Source: Croceicoccus naphthovorans
Lineage (GTDB): Bacteria; Pseudomonadota; Alphaproteobacteria; Sphingomonadales; Sphingomonadaceae
Reading direction: 5' to 3'
Assembly (NCBI RefSeq): GCF_001028705.1
Contig: NZ_CP011770.1
Coordinates: 499,501 to 563,500 of the forward strand
Length of the DNA: 64,000 nt
The notes under the pieces are model-generated. The model searched no databases, was not told the origin of the DNA, and saw only the letters and a program-made list of their open reading frames with translations. The translations under genes were made by a program, and so were the position numbers. Positions 42,579-52,496 of the stretch are shown here, piece after piece; the first letter of the stretch is position 1; each line of letters opens with the position of its first letter.

Positions 42579-44177
42579 ATGGCACTAAAGCTCGACACAG
42601 CAGAGGCATTCCTCAAACCCGGCGCCGAGCTGCACTCCAATCTCGATACGGCCCATCTGATCGAGCTTGCTCTCCAGCGAAGCGAAGGCCGCCTGTCGGC
42701 TCATGGCGCCCTGGTCGTCGAAACTGGCAAGCACACGGGGCGTTCGGCGCAGGACAAGTTTATCGTGCAGGACGACAGCACGTCCGATGCCGTTTGGTGG
42801 GGACCATCCAACAAGCCGATCTCACCCGCGCAATTCGACGTACTGCTGGGTGATTTTATGGGACACCTCAGGACTCTGGACGAAGTCTTCGTGCAAGGTC
42901 TGTTTGGCGGATCGCAGCCAGAGCATCGGGTCAGCGTCAACGTCGTGACCGAACTGGCCTGGCATTCCGCGTTCGTCCGCACCATGTTGGTGCGGCCAAC
43001 GGCAGACGAACTGCTGCATTTTGCGCCTGATTACACGATCATCGACTTGCCCAGCTTCAGGGCCGATCCGGAGCGCCACGGGTGTCGTTCCGAAACCGTT
43101 ATTGCCATCGACTTTACGCGCGGCCTCATCCTGATCGGCGGCACGGGTTACGCCGGTGAAATGAAGAAGGCCGTCTTCACGGTCCTCAATTACGTGCTGC
43201 CAGGTCGCGGCGTCATGCCCATGCACTGCTCGGCGAACATCGGCCCTTCAGGCGATACCGCGATCTTCTTCGGGCTATCGGGGACGGGCAAGACCACGCT
43301 TTCGGCGGATGCATCGCGTACCCTGATCGGCGACGATGAGCATGGATGGTCGGATACGGCAGTCTTCAATTTCGAGGGCGGATGCTATGCAAAGATGATC
43401 CGTCTCTCGGCCGAAGCGGAACCGGAAATCTTTGCGACGACCCGCCGTTTCGGAACGATCCTCGAGAACGTCGTCATGGACCCCGAAACCCGGCTGCTGG
43501 ATCTGGACGACGCGTCCCTCGCCGAGAACAGCCGAGGGGCCTATCCGATCGATTTCATTCCCAACGCATCCGAGCTCAACATGGGACCGGTGCCGAAGAA
43601 CATTATCATGCTGACCGCGGACGCCTTCGGCGTGCTCCCCCCGATCGCGAAGCTTACGCCTGAGCAGGCCATGTATCATTTTCTGTCAGGGTACACCGCC
43701 AAGGTCGCCGGTACCGAGCTGGGCGTTACCGAGCCCGAAGCGACATTCTCGACCTGCTTTGGCGCGCCCTTCATGCCACGGCATCCGAGTGTCTATGGCA
43801 AGCTGCTGCGCGAGCGGATCGCGCATGGCGGCGTCAATTGCTGGTTGGTCAATACTGGCTGGACGGGCGGTGCCTATGGCATTGGATCGCGGATGCCGAT
43901 CAGGGTAACGCGCGCCTTGCTCGATGCAGCCCTGTCAGGAAGTCTGAAGGACGCAGAGTTCAGGATCGATCCCAATTTCGGCTTTGCCGTTCCCTTCGCC
44001 GCACCCGGCGTGGACCCGCAAATCCTCGATCCTCGTGCCACATGGGATGATGGAGATGCCTATGATGCATCCGCCAGAGATCTCGCCGATCGCTTCCGTC
44101 GCAACTTCACACAATTCGCGCCGCACGTCGACGAAGCCATTCGGGCAGCCGGTCCGCCGGGCATCTTCGATGCCTGA
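42579..44177 (+). CDS. pckA: Phosphoenolpyruvate carboxykinase (ATP)
   Basis: 532 residues from the ATG at 42579; upstream codons in the frame lie in the regulatory gap. Nucleotide-binding P-loop [20 protein letters not shown] (about residue 230), preceded by [15 protein letters not shown], and the metal/substrate region [20 protein letters not shown], with [14 protein letters not shown] later. Converts oxaloacetate and ATP to PEP, CO2 and ADP, the entry step of gluconeogenesis. Full length for the ATP-dependent type. Confidence 0.96.
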   Translation: MALKLDTAEAFLKPGAELHSNLDTAHLIELALQRSEGRLSAHGALVVETGKHTGRSAQDKFIVQDDSTSDAVWWGPSNKPISPAQFDVLLGDFMGHLRTLDEVFVQGLFGGSQPEHRVSVNVVTELAWHSAFVRTMLVRPTADELLHFAPDYTIIDLPSFRADPERHGCRSETVIAIDFTRGLILIGGTGYAGEMKKAVFTVLNYVLPGRGVMPMHCSANIGPSGDTAIFFGLSGTGKTTLSADASRTLIGDDEHGWSDTAVFNFEGGCYAKMIRLSAEAEPEIFATTRRFGTILENVVMDPETRLLDLDDASLAENSRGAYPIDFIPNASELNMGPVPKNIIMLTADAFGVLPPIAKLTPEQAMYHFLSGYTAKVAGTELGVTEPEATFSTCFGAPFMPRHPSVYGKLLRERIAHGGVNCWLVNTGWTGGAYGIGSRMPIRVTRALLDAALSGSLKDAEFRIDPNFGFAVPFAAPGVDPQILDPRATWDDGDAYDASARDLADRFRRNFTQFAPHVDEAIRAAGPPGIFDA

Positions 44178-44478
44178 AATGAACACTATGCTTGATCGCG
44201 CTATCGAACGCACAGTGTCGCAATGTGAACCTCCGAACCCAGATGTCACCTACACGGAGCCCACTTCAGCTTGGCAGGCGATAGGTCGCGGTATCATGGG
44301 TAAATGTCCCAGATGCGGGGCTACCAAGCTCTTTCGCGCCTATCTGAAACCAATCGATCAATGTCCTGTCTGCCAACAAGACTGGACGTTGCAGCGTGCT
44401 GACGATTTCCCGGCCTATGTTTCGATTTTCGTGACCGGTCATGTCATGGCTCCCATCATCATCGCCCTCGTCCAAAGC
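44170..44478 (+). pseudogene. DUF983 gene, 5' part, interrupted by IS66 insertion
   Basis: Reads MNTMLDRAIERTVSQ, then the DUF983 zinc-ribbon CPRCGATKLFRAYLKPIDQC with CPVCQQDW, then YVSIFVTGHVMAPIIIALVQ, the start of the first membrane helix. The natural frame stops at the insertion point (44478), after which the frame runs into the IS terminal repeat and ends at 44508. The first codons overlap pckA by 8 bp if ATG 44170 is used. The other half is at 47040-47234. Confidence 0.87.
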
Positions 44479-44563
44479 GTAAGCATCCGGCGAGCCCCGC
44501 CTTGCTGAGGCGTTGAGGGACCGGTCTTAAGGACGCTCTTGTGAGCGCGCTTAGGAGCGATTG

Positions 44564-44932
44564 ATGGGCCAGATTACGGTGTTTTCGGGGCCGGAGCGTC
44601 GGCGGCGGTGGAGCGAGGAAGAGCGGCTGCGGATCCTGACCGAAGCGTTTTCGCCAGGAGCCAGTGTGACCGATGTTGCACGGCGGCACGACGTCTCGAC
44701 GGGGCTGATCTATACCTGGCGCCGCAAGCTTCGCGAAGCGAACGCCGAACCGATGCCGGAGGCATTGCCTGAACCAGGCTTCGCAGAGGCCATGATGGCC
44801 GAGGACGAAGGGACCGCGCGCACCGGTGTACATCCCACGATGGTTGTCGATCTTGCGCGCGGCAAGCGGGTGAGCATCTTCGCGGCGGCATCGCCAGGAC
44901 AGGTGACCGCAGCCCTGAAGGCGCTACGATGA
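44564..44932 (+). CDS. tnpA: IS66 accessory protein TnpA
   Basis: 122 residues. N-terminal HTH of the transposase-8 type: RRRRWSEEERLRILTEAFSP, GASVTDVARRHDVSTGLIYT, WRRKLREA. Overlaps tnpB by 4 bp. DNA-binding partner needed for transposition of IS66 elements. Confidence 0.9.
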   Translation: MGQITVFSGPERRRRWSEEERLRILTEAFSPGASVTDVARRHDVSTGLIYTWRRKLREANAEPMPEALPEPGFAEAMMAEDEGTARTGVHPTMVVDLARGKRVSIFAAASPGQVTAALKALR

Positions 44933-45270
44933 TCCCTTCGGGCGTGCGGGTGTGGATCGCGATGGGCCACACCGACATGAGGAAGGGGATGCCGGGATTG
45001 GCGCTGCTGGTCCAGCAAAGCCTCAAGCGCGATCCCCACGGCGGCGACCTGTTCGTGTTCCGGGGGCGGGCCGGCTCGCTGGTGAAGATCATCTGGCACG
45101 ACGGGATCGGCATGTCGCTTTACGCCAAGCGGCTCGAGAAGGGCCGCTTCGTGTGGCCTTCGGCCAGGGACGGGGTCGTGTCGCTGACCAGTTCGCAACT
45201 GGCCTGCCTGCTGGAAGGCATCGACTGGCGTAATCCGCAGTATTCCTGGCGCCCGGCAAGCGCTGGATAA
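44929..45270 (+). CDS. tnpB: IS66 accessory protein TnpB (Orf2)
   Basis: 113 residues with the IS66 Orf2 signature: [39 protein letters not shown] and [19 protein letters not shown]. Required with TnpA and TnpC for transposition. Confidence 0.93.
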   Translation: MIPSGVRVWIAMGHTDMRKGMPGLALLVQQSLKRDPHGGDLFVFRGRAGSLVKIIWHDGIGMSLYAKRLEKGRFVWPSARDGVVSLTSSQLACLLEGIDWRNPQYSWRPASAG

Positions 45271-45289
45271 TCGCAACCGGTTTGCCATT

Positions 45290-46996
45290 TTGATCTTGCG
45301 GCTGCGGGTGGATGCTGATTCACTCTCCCTTGTGGAAGCTGCCGTTTCGCCCCTCCCAGACGACGTCGAAGTGCTCAAGGCGCTGCTGGCGGCGACGACT
45401 CAGCGGGCTAACGAAGCCGAGCAGCGTGCGGTGACTGTCGAGGCCCAGTTGGCCAACGCCCGCGCCCGGGAGAGCGCGACCGAGGCGCTGATCGCGCATC
45501 TCAAGCTGCAGATCGCCAAGCTCAGGCGCGAGCAGTACGGCGCCAGCGCCGAACGCACCCGCCGGCTGCTCGACCAGATGGAGCTGCAGCTCGAAGATCT
45601 CGAAGGCGATGCAGCCGAAGACGATCTGGTGGCCGTAGATACTGCCGCGAAGACGGCCACCGTCGCCGCGTTCGAGCGCAGGAAGCCGGCCAGGAAGCCA
45701 TTTCCCGAGCACTTGCCGCGTGAGCGCATCGTCGTCCCCGCACCGTGCTCGTGCCCGGCTTGCGGCGGCGGCCGCCTGTCAAAGCTCGGCGAGGACGTGA
45801 CCGAGACGCTCGAGGTGATCCCCCGTTCGTGGAAAGTCATCGAGACGGTGCGCGAGAAGTTCTCATGCCGGGACTGCGAGAAGATCACCCAGCCTCCGGC
45901 GCCGTTCCACGTCGTCCCGCGTGGCTGGGCCGGCCCGAGCTTCCTCGCCATGCTACTCTTCGAGAAGTACGGCCAGCATCAGCCTCTCAACCGTCAGGCC
46001 GAGCGCTTTGCCCGCGAGGGTATCCCGCTCAGCACATCGACGCTCGCCGACCAGGTCGGCGCCGCGTCATTCGCGCTGATGCCGCTCTATCGGCGTATCG
46101 AAGCCCATGTCCTGGCCGCCGAGCGATTGCATGGCGACGACACCACCGTGCCGGTCATGGCCAAGGGCAAGACCGATACCGCCCGATTGTGGGTTTACGT
46201 GCGCGACGACCGGCCGTTCGCCGGCACCGATCCACCGGCCGCGCTGTTCCATTACTCGCGTGATCGGCGCGGCGAACATCCCAGGACGCATCTCGCCTCC
46301 TGGTCAGGGATCCTGCAGGCCGACGCCTATGGCGGTTACGGCGAGCTCTATCGCGAGGGACGCGAGCCTGCTCCCGTGCGCGAAGCCGGCTGCTTCGCCC
46401 ATGCGCGGCGCAAGTTCTTCGAGCTGGCCGATGTCGTGGGCACGGCCCGCAGGAAGAGCCGGGGAGCGCGAACCGCCATGATCTACCCGATCGCGCTCGA
46501 GGCGGTGCAGCGGATCGATGCCCTGTTCGATATCGAGCGTACCTTGGGCGGCAAGAGCGCCGCCGAGCGGTTCGCCGTGCGCCAGGAACTCAGCGCACCG
46601 CTGATGGCCGAGTTGCACAAGTGGCTGACGACCCAACTTGCCAGGCTGTCACGAAGCCACGACCTCGCCAAGGCCATCAACTACATGCTCCGGCGTTGGC
46701 ATGCGTTCACCCACTTCCTCGACGATGGCCGGGTCTGCCTGACCAACAATGCCGCCGAACGCGCTCTGCGCTGTGTTCCGCTCGGCCGGAAGGCCTGGCT
46801 GTTCTGCGGCTCCGATCGCGGCGGCCAGCGTGCCGCGATCCTCTACACACTTATCCAGACCGCGCGCCTCAACAACGTCGATCCGCAGGCTTGGCTCGCC
46901 GATGTCCTCGCCCGCATCGCAGAGCATCCTGTCAGCCGGCTCGATGAGCTGCTACCTTGGAACTGGCAGCCCCGACAGGCCGCCATCGCCGCCTGA
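45290..46996 (+). CDS. tnpC: IS66 transposase TnpC
   Basis: 568 residues counted from a TTG at 45290; a GTG at 45308 is a likely alternative start. N-terminal coiled coil and zinc-finger-type region ([20 protein letters not shown], and [20 protein letters not shown]), then the IS66 DDE core: [36 protein letters not shown] with [15 protein letters not shown], and [20 protein letters not shown]. Complete, with no internal stop. Confidence 0.94.
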   Translation: MILRLRVDADSLSLVEAAVSPLPDDVEVLKALLAATTQRANEAEQRAVTVEAQLANARARESATEALIAHLKLQIAKLRREQYGASAERTRRLLDQMELQLEDLEGDAAEDDLVAVDTAAKTATVAAFERRKPARKPFPEHLPRERIVVPAPCSCPACGGGRLSKLGEDVTETLEVIPRSWKVIETVREKFSCRDCEKITQPPAPFHVVPRGWAGPSFLAMLLFEKYGQHQPLNRQAERFAREGIPLSTSTLADQVGAASFALMPLYRRIEAHVLAAERLHGDDTTVPVMAKGKTDTARLWVYVRDDRPFAGTDPPAALFHYSRDRRGEHPRTHLASWSGILQADAYGGYGELYREGREPAPVREAGCFAHARRKFFELADVVGTARRKSRGARTAMIYPIALEAVQRIDALFDIERTLGGKSAAERFAVRQELSAPLMAELHKWLTTQLARLSRSHDLAKAINYMLRRWHAFTHFLDDGRVCLTNNAAERALRCVPLGRKAWLFCGSDRGGQRAAILYTLIQTARLNNVDPQAWLADVLARIAEHPVSRLDELLPWNWQPRQAAIAA

Positions 46997-47039
46997 TCCA
47001 AGCTAGGCTGCGGCCCTCACCGGATGGCTACTCCAAAGC

Positions 47040-47234
47040 GGAAGCCTGCCATTCTGGGCTTTGACGGCAACCGTGCTGGCACTGGCGACATTTCTCATGA
47101 TCGGGACACTGCAGCCTGCGAAAGGCGCGATCATCGCTTTGCAATGGTGGTTCGAAATGCATGGATTTGAACGGTTCGCGCCCAACCTGTTGCTGGCGGA
47201 GGCTGGGAACGAAACGCGTGAGGAGGAAGCTTAG
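47040..47234 (+). pseudogene. DUF983 gene, 3' part after the IS66 insertion
   Basis: Continuing the frame through one copy of the TCCAAAGC duplication gives ALVQS-GSLPFWALTATVLALATF, LMIGTLQPAKGAIIALQWWF, EMHGFERFAPNLLL and the stop at 47234. This is the second DUF983 membrane helix and its conserved Q-P-x-K-G ending. Removing the element restores an unbroken protein of about 167 residues. Confidence 0.85.
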
Positions 47235-47593
47235 CGACTTCCCTGGTCGGAATAGGTCACCATATGTACCGCCATATGAAAAAATGCCGGTTGCGGGCAG
47301 GGTGTGTCTCGCAACCGGCAGTCATGGCTAGCTTGAAGAGGCAACCTAGCCAGATAGTGTTAATTTCAGGTTGTGCGCTCCAGATCATCGAACAGGAAAA
47401 TCAGGTCATGCCAAGCCCGAATTATCAATTTCATATATGGGCTTAGTGTGGTGAAATTCACACATGCATCAAGTATATATCTGATACGGAATTATGCGGA
47501 TGGCGAGAAGGCATTAAGCATTTTCGGAATCACCAAATCTTTATTATGGAGATATTCGGTGTTTCCAATGTGCTTCGCATCTCGCGTGTGCGG
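47235..47593. other. Intergenic stretch with a long inverted repeat
   Basis: No supported gene. TGCCGGTTGCG (47285-47295) and CGCAACCGGCA (47310-47320) form a perfect 11-bp stem with a 14-base loop, likely the transcription end of the DUF983 gene or of nsrR. The right part is AT-rich. Confidence 0.55.
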
Positions 47594-48043
47594 TCAAGAT
47601 GTGCCGATACCGATCGGGGACTGACGATTGATCAGACGGCGCATGGCATCCTTGTCGTTCAGAAGATCGGTGATCGTGTATGAATCGAAGACCGCCATCA
47701 TTGCCTCCATTCCCTTGGCGAGGACACCGGTCAATCCACAGGCGGGCGAAAGTGTACAACCCGAACAATCCGCGAGTTGAAATCCTTCTTCTGTGTGGCG
47801 AACGACCTCTCCAACGCTGATCTCTTCGGCAGGACGCGCAAGGCGCGTGCCGCCTGCACGACCTCGGACCGTTTCGATAAAGCCAGCGTGCGCCAGTGCG
47901 TTGACGACTTTCATCATATGATTGTGGGACACATCGTACGTGCGGGAAATCTCGCCGATCGAGCAAATGCGATCGTCGTTGAGGGCTAGGTGGATCAACA
48001 CCCGAAGTGAGTAATCTGTGTAGCGGGTCAGCCGCACACACAT
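47594..48043 (-). CDS. nsrR: Rrf2-family nitric-oxide-sensing repressor NsrR
   Basis: 149 residues. Rrf2 winged helix (RLTRYTDYSLRVLIHLALND, YDVSHNHMMKVVNALAHAGF, VRGRAGGTRLARPAEEISVG) and the Fe-S cysteine motif DCSGCTLSPACGLTGVLAK. The final helix TITDLL is that of NsrR rather than IscR. NO destroys its 4Fe-4S cluster and relieves repression. The start could be GTG 48037, which has better ribosome-site spacing. It lies just downstream of ccoS, separated by 68 bp that hold a candidate autoregulatory site. Confidence 0.88.
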   Translation of the reverse strand: MCVRLTRYTDYSLRVLIHLALNDDRICSIGEISRTYDVSHNHMMKVVNALAHAGFIETVRGRAGGTRLARPAEEISVGEVVRHTEEGFQLADCSGCTLSPACGLTGVLAKGMEAMMAVFDSYTITDLLNDKDAMRRLINRQSPIGIGTS

Positions 48044-48074
48044 CTCCCGAATTTTGTGCCAGCCTCACACATAC

Positions 48075-48091
48075 CTGTATTCATGAAACAT
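48075..48091. promoter_or_regulatory. Candidate NsrR site upstream of nsrR
   Basis: CTGTATTC-A-TGAAACAT, about 11 of 16 half-site positions matching ATGYATTTNAAATRCAT. It lies 32 bp upstream of the nsrR start, suggesting autoregulation. Weaker than the site at 37473. Confidence 0.5.
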
Positions 48092-48110
48092 GTTAAGAGG
48101 ATGGATAAAT

Positions 48111-48260
48111 TCAGAGAGGCTTGTCCTCATCGTCCAGGATGCGTTCGGCGGCACCCGCCACATCTTCATATTGTCCGTTCTTGAGCGCCCAGAAGAACAG
48201 GGAAAGCGCCAGACTTCCCAGAGCGAGCGAAATCGGGATCAGAAACCAGAGAACGTTCAT
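48111..48260 (-). CDS. ccoS: cbb3 oxidase assembly protein CcoS
   Basis: 49 residues: MNVLWFLIPISLALGSLALS, then FFWALKNGQYEDVAGAAERI and LDDEDKPL. A single membrane helix followed by the G-Q-Y/F-D-D-L...R-I-L-x-D-D motif that defines CcoS/FixS. Needed for heme and copper insertion in the cbb3 oxidase. Overlaps the ccoI stop by 4 bp. Confidence 0.9.
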   Translation of the reverse strand: MNVLWFLIPISLALGSLALSLFFWALKNGQYEDVAGAAERILDDEDKPL

Positions 48261-50488
48261 CTTGCCCCGGTCGACCGTGATCTTCGCGTCACAATTGGGC
48301 TCAACCGTAGCGCATTGACGACGACGACGATTGACGAACCCGACATGGCGAGCGCCGCCATGAGAGGGGTAACATATCCCCCTATCGCAAGCGGCAGAGC
48401 GACAAGATTGTACAGACCGGCAAATGTGAAATTCTGACGGATCAAACGATCGGAGACACGCGCGACCTCGATCGCGTAGGAGATGCTCCCGAGATCAGAA
48501 TGAAGGAACACGAAATCCGCCGCCTGTCGTCCGATATCAGCTGCAGTGCCGGGCGCCATTGAGACGTGCGCGGCAACGAGGGCCGGTGCATCGTTGAGCC
48601 CGTCGCCGACCATCAACGCCTTGCGTCCGGTTGCTGCGAGCGATGCAAGGTAATCAGTCTTCTGAACAGGAGTTCTTTCTGCCTGGTACTTTGCAATTCC
48701 AAGGTCGGTTGCAATGGACGCAACCGCGTCGACCCTGTCGCCAGACATGATCTCGAGCGTAAAACCACGGGCGCGCAATGCGTTGATAGCGTCCATTGTG
48801 CCTGGGCGCAGCTCGTCTTCGAAGGAAAAAGCCTGCGCGAACACACCATTGCAGGCCAGAACGGTTCCGAGACGGGTAGTCGCATCCTCGCCAATTGCCC
48901 AATCGCCTCGGCCTAACCGCCATGTGTCGCCGCCGACTTCGGCTTCGAGACCGAGCCCTGCGTGCTCGGCCATGCTGTCGAAGATGATATTCATGGGTTG
49001 GGCTGCCGCAGCAAGCGCCTGGGCATAAGGATGAGAGGAATTTCTGGCGATCTGGGCTGCGATAGTCAGATGGGTCAGATAGTCGGAATTGGCAGCGGCC
49101 TCGCGGCGCAATCGCGGCTGACCAACAGTTAACGTGCCGGTTTTGTCGAACACGACAGTATCGACTTCGACAAGGCGCTCCATCGCGGAGCCATCCTTGA
49201 CCATGATGCCGCGCTCGAAAAGGGCTCTTGCGGCTACCACCTGCACCATGGGGACCGCGAGGCCCAGCGCACAAGGGCATGTGATGATCAGGACTGCGAC
49301 CGCGGTCGTGAGCGATTGGTGCCAGTCGCCTGTCGCCAGCATCCATCCGAAAAAGCTCAGGAACGCCGTGGTGTGAACCAGTGGAGCGTAAAGGCTGGCG
49401 GCTCGGTCCGCGATACGCCGGAAATGGGATCGCCCTCCTTCGGCCGCTTCCATAAGCCCTGCCATGACGGCAAGGAAGCTGTCTCTGGATGAAGCGGTGG
49501 CCAGAATAGTGAGCGGGCCGGTCAGATTGAGCGTGCCTGAACGCAGCGGGTTGCCAGCACCAACCGGTTCTGGCCGGCTTTCACCGGTTACCAGCGCGGC
49601 ATCGATGTCCGAGCGTCCCTCTATCACCACGGCGTCGACGGGTATGCGATCGCCTGGACGCAAGAGAATGGTCATGCCTGGCTCAAGCTCTTCGACCGCA
49701 CGATAGGCCTGACTTCCGTCTGGTGCGATGACAGTGGCGCCGTAGGCGGCGAGCCGCCCGAGCCCGGTCACAGCGGTTCGTGCCTTCTCGCGCATGACAT
49801 GATCAAGCGTCCGGCCGATGAGCAGGAAAAAGAGCAATGAGACCGCCGCATCGAAATAGGCATGAGGCAGGCGATGGACCGTGTCGTAAAGGCTCATCGC
49901 GAAGGCGAGGAGTACGCCGAGCGAGATCGGCACGTCCATGTTGGTCCGGCCTCGCCGTAACGCCTGCCAGGCCGACTGGAAGAAAATCCGTCCTGAGTAG
50001 GCAAGCGTCGGTAGAGCAATCGCCGCCGAAACCCAGTGGAACAGGTCCCGCGTTTCACCGGCAGCGCCCGACCAGACCGAGATCGAGAGCCCCATGATGT
50101 TCATCGCAGCGAATCCCGCGACCGCCATTGCCCGGATCAGCCGGGCGAGTTGGGGATCCTTCGCATCGGCTTGTGCTTCGTGGAGAAAAGCATCGTAGCC
50201 GAGGCCGGTCAGCGTTTCGCCAAGAGGTGGTGGTCCTTCCTGCTCTCGCCATTCCACGGCGACCCGACGGGTCGACAGATTGACCCGTGCGCGTGCCACG
50301 CCCGGCAGGCCCGCCAGTGCATCCTCGATCTTGCGAATACATCCGCCGCAACTGATGCCTGGGACTGACAAATCCGTATGCCGCAGTTCGGCATCGAGCT
50401 GTCGGCTCGCCAGAAGAATTTCGTCGGCCGACAGCCGCGGTAGAACCGATGGTGCCGTCACGCCCTCAGCGAACCGCGCGATAGGCAT
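48257..50488 (-). CDS. ccoI: Copper P1B-type ATPase CcoI/FixI
   Basis: 743 residues from ATG 50488 (the frame is open to a TTG at 50506, inside the previous gene). N-terminal metal-binding domain with GISCGGCIRKIEDAL (GxxCxxC), membrane CPC motif in IITCPCALGLAVPMVQ, phosphorylation motif VFDKTGTLTVGQ, and hinge GDGLNDAPALVAA. Exports copper to the periplasm for assembly of the CuB centre of cbb3 oxidase. Position in the cco cluster and length support CcoI rather than CopA. Confidence 0.91.
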   Translation of the reverse strand: MPIARFAEGVTAPSVLPRLSADEILLASRQLDAELRHTDLSVPGISCGGCIRKIEDALAGLPGVARARVNLSTRRVAVEWREQEGPPPLGETLTGLGYDAFLHEAQADAKDPQLARLIRAMAVAGFAAMNIMGLSISVWSGAAGETRDLFHWVSAAIALPTLAYSGRIFFQSAWQALRRGRTNMDVPISLGVLLAFAMSLYDTVHRLPHAYFDAAVSLLFFLLIGRTLDHVMREKARTAVTGLGRLAAYGATVIAPDGSQAYRAVEELEPGMTILLRPGDRIPVDAVVIEGRSDIDAALVTGESRPEPVGAGNPLRSGTLNLTGPLTILATASSRDSFLAVMAGLMEAAEGGRSHFRRIADRAASLYAPLVHTTAFLSFFGWMLATGDWHQSLTTAVAVLIITCPCALGLAVPMVQVVAARALFERGIMVKDGSAMERLVEVDTVVFDKTGTLTVGQPRLRREAAANSDYLTHLTIAAQIARNSSHPYAQALAAAAQPMNIIFDSMAEHAGLGLEAEVGGDTWRLGRGDWAIGEDATTRLGTVLACNGVFAQAFSFEDELRPGTMDAINALRARGFTLEIMSGDRVDAVASIATDLGIAKYQAERTPVQKTDYLASLAATGRKALMVGDGLNDAPALVAAHVSMAPGTAADIGRQAADFVFLHSDLGSISYAIEVARVSDRLIRQNFTFAGLYNLVALPLAIGGYVTPLMAALAMSGSSIVVVVNALRLSPIVTRRSRSTGAR

Positions 50489-51248
50489 GCCAGGTTGCGT
50501 GGCCAAGCCAGGGGAAGATAACGATCAGGCCAATGAAGCCGGTCGCCACCGAGAGCAGGAACAGTGCCAGGACCACTGCGCCCCAGACCAGCATGGTCGC
50601 AAGATTGTTCCAGACCAGCGCCAGGCTCGTTCCCATGGCGGTCAGGGCATCGAGCCGTTTGTCGAGCATCATCGGCAGGGAAAATGCCGATATCGCGAAG
50701 GAGAACGCAGCAAACAGCCCGCCGATGAGTGTTCCCACGACAAGCATCGCAACACCGGTTGGCGTCGAGAACAGCATCGGCATGATGTGATCGAGACCAG
50801 GAAAGGAGCGCACGCCGAAGAACAACGCGTAGATGATGACTGCAGCGCGCATCCAGAGCAGCATCACTCCGCATAGAAGGGCACCGGTGAAGAGAACCTG
50901 GCCGCCAGCACGTGCATGGGGCAGCAGCATGCGTCGCAGCGAAACCGTTTCGCCGAGTTCGAGCGCCCGGCTCTTGTCATAGAGGCCGATTGCCAGCGCT
51001 GGTGCGAATACCAGAAAGCCGGCGATTGCAGGGAAGAGAGCAAAATCCCATGCGAGCCAGACCAGCCCGACGACAAGGGAAGCCGACAGCAGGAATACGA
51101 ACAACCCGTAGAGCAGGCTCGGTGCCGGATGAGTGGTCAGGTCGCGCCAACCCAGACGCAACCATTCAAATGCCGCTCCCAGCGGCAAATCGCGAGCATA
51201 GCGTTGCTTGATCGGAAGCGGAGGAACGACAGGTGGTATCGTGGTCAT
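50466..51248 (-). CDS. DUF2189 membrane protein in the cbb3 cluster
   Basis: 260 residues with six or seven membrane helices; DUF2189 motifs include AFEWLRLGWRDLTTHPAPSL, FLVFAPALAIGLYDKSRALE and the ending FIGLIVIFPWLGHATWHAYR. Function unknown. It sits between the small membrane gene and ccoI, where ccoG/ccoH are usual in other bacteria; I found neither of those. A role in oxidase assembly is inferred from position only. Confidence 0.86.
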   Translation of the reverse strand: MTTIPPVVPPLPIKQRYARDLPLGAAFEWLRLGWRDLTTHPAPSLLYGLFVFLLSASLVVGLVWLAWDFALFPAIAGFLVFAPALAIGLYDKSRALELGETVSLRRMLLPHARAGGQVLFTGALLCGVMLLWMRAAVIIYALFFGVRSFPGLDHIMPMLFSTPTGVAMLVVGTLIGGLFAAFSFAISAFSLPMMLDKRLDALTAMGTSLALVWNNLATMLVWGAVVLALFLLSVATGFIGLIVIFPWLGHATWHAYRAVR

Positions 51249-51266
51249 CGTCTTTTTCCGATCAGT

Positions 51267-51455
51267 TCAGCATGACGATTTGGCGGCGCCGAACACTCCT
51301 GGCGCCTTCCCATTTGCGTCGCCTCTTGTGTGTGCAACGCAATCGGGTTGCGAGGTCGAGGCGATGTAGACGAGGTGAGCATTGGCAAGAAGAACCGCCG
51401 CCAGGGCTGTGATCGTCAGCGTGACGTATAAGAGGCGCGAGCGTGGAAGCCTCAT
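51267..51455 (-). CDS. Small single-helix membrane protein
   Basis: 62 residues: one helix (LLYVTLTITALAAVLLANAH, continuing LVYIAS), then a polar tail with two cysteines (SQPDCVAHTRGDA, ending AAKSSC). Starts on the ccoP stop with a 4-bp overlap and precedes DUF2189 by 18 bp, so it belongs to the cco operon. Too short for CcoH, and it lacks CcoH features. Confidence 0.62.
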   Translation of the reverse strand: MRLPRSRLLYVTLTITALAAVLLANAHLVYIASTSQPDCVAHTRGDANGKAPGVFGAAKSSC

Positions 51456-52330
51456 CGCTTGCCGCCCTTGTCGAGCAGATAGAGGGTGAGAATCTTGCGA
51501 TCGACCGGGTCAAGCCGGTGCTCCCATGCCGGCATTTCGCCTTGCCGACCTCCATAGACCGTCGTGTAGATCAGTGCGGTGCTCCCACCATACAACCAGG
51601 TCTGGTCTGTCAGGTCAGGAGCGCCCACTTCGAGGCTTCCGCGACCTTGGTCACCGTGACAAATCACACAGTTCGCAGCAAAGATTTCCTTCCCCTTCGC
51701 TACAGATTCGGCCCGTTCCACTCTCATTGCGGGATCGGAAAGACTTTTCACATAATCGCCAACGGCAAGGACCGCATCGTTGTCGAGAATTCCATCCTTG
51801 CCAAACGCCATCATCTGACTGACGCGGGTTTCCTTGCTTGCCGGACTGTTCACCCCGACCGCAATCGTATGTGCGATTGCATCAGGCGTGCCGCCCCACA
51901 ACCAGTCTCTGTCGGTGAGATCGGGAAATCCGGGATTCCCGGTTGCGTCCATGCCGTGACAGGCCGCGCAATTGTCGCCAAACAGACGATGTCCATCCTC
52001 GCGCACATGCGCCATGAGGCCCGGATCGGCCATGATCCGGTCATAGCTGCTTGCGGCAATCTGCTGCGTCCAGGCAGAACGCGCGTCGACTGCGGCATCG
52101 ACGCGCCTGGTCACGATCTCCTTCTCATCATTGCCGAGTAGTCCGCGGGTGTAGGTCTTGCCGGTCGGCCAGGCCGGCATGAGAATCCAGTATCCGAACG
52201 AGAAGAGCGCGGTCACGATGAGGAAGAACCAGACCGCTTTGGGAACCGGCGTATTGAGTTCCTTGATCCCGTTCCACTCGTGGCCGGTCGTCATATGCCC
52301 GCTATGGGGATCGCGTTCGTTTACCGCCAC
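51452..52330 (-). CDS. ccoP: cbb3 cytochrome c oxidase subunit III (dihaem cytochrome c)
   Basis: 292 residues from a GTG at 52330. N-terminal membrane helix (PKAVWFFLIVTALFSFGYWI), then two c-type haem sites: CAACHGMDATGNPGF and CVICHGDQGRG, each followed by a repeated P-D-L-T-D-x-x-W-L-x-G-G segment with an axial methionine (MMAFGKDG and GEMPAWEH). It feeds electrons from cytochrome c to CcoO/CcoN. Overlaps ccoQ by 10 bp. Confidence 0.95.
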   Translation of the reverse strand: MAVNERDPHSGHMTTGHEWNGIKELNTPVPKAVWFFLIVTALFSFGYWILMPAWPTGKTYTRGLLGNDEKEIVTRRVDAAVDARSAWTQQIAASSYDRIMADPGLMAHVREDGHRLFGDNCAACHGMDATGNPGFPDLTDRDWLWGGTPDAIAHTIAVGVNSPASKETRVSQMMAFGKDGILDNDAVLAVGDYVKSLSDPAMRVERAESVAKGKEIFAANCVICHGDQGRGSLEVGAPDLTDQTWLYGGSTALIYTTVYGGRQGEMPAWEHRLDPVDRKILTLYLLDKGGKR

Positions 52331-52491
52331 GGCGTATCCTCATCGTCGATGATGTCGCGCGCCGCCTTGTCGAAACGCGCTCGGTTTGCCGGCCAGCATG
52401 CATAGATGATCGCGGCCGCGGCCATCGCGAGCAGGTAGAATAGGCCGAACGACTTGGCGAAGCCAACCAGCGTGTGATGGTCGATTTCCAT
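52321..52491 (-). CDS. ccoQ: cbb3 oxidase subunit CcoQ
   Basis: 56 residues: MEIDHHTLVGFAKSFGLFYL, LAMAAAAIIYACWPANRARF and DKAARDIIDDEDTPWR. Single helix with the FixQ/CcoQ P-x-x-R/K-x-x-F-D-x-A-A-x-x-I motif. It lies between ccoO and ccoP, as expected. Confidence 0.9.
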   Translation of the reverse strand: MEIDHHTLVGFAKSFGLFYLLAMAAAAIIYACWPANRARFDKAARDIIDDEDTPWR

Positions 52492-52496
52492 GCGGC

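Larger units (their letters stand above)
44479..47031 (+). mobile_element. IS66-family insertion sequence with 8-bp target duplication
   Basis: Target duplication TCCAAAGC at 44471-44478 and 47032-47039. Terminal inverted repeats: left end GTAAGCATCCGGCGAGCCCC, right end (read inward) GTAGCCATCCGGTGAGGGCC, imperfect but clearly related. Contains tnpA, tnpB and tnpC in order. All three reading frames are intact, so the element may be active and its insertion recent. Confidence 0.93.
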
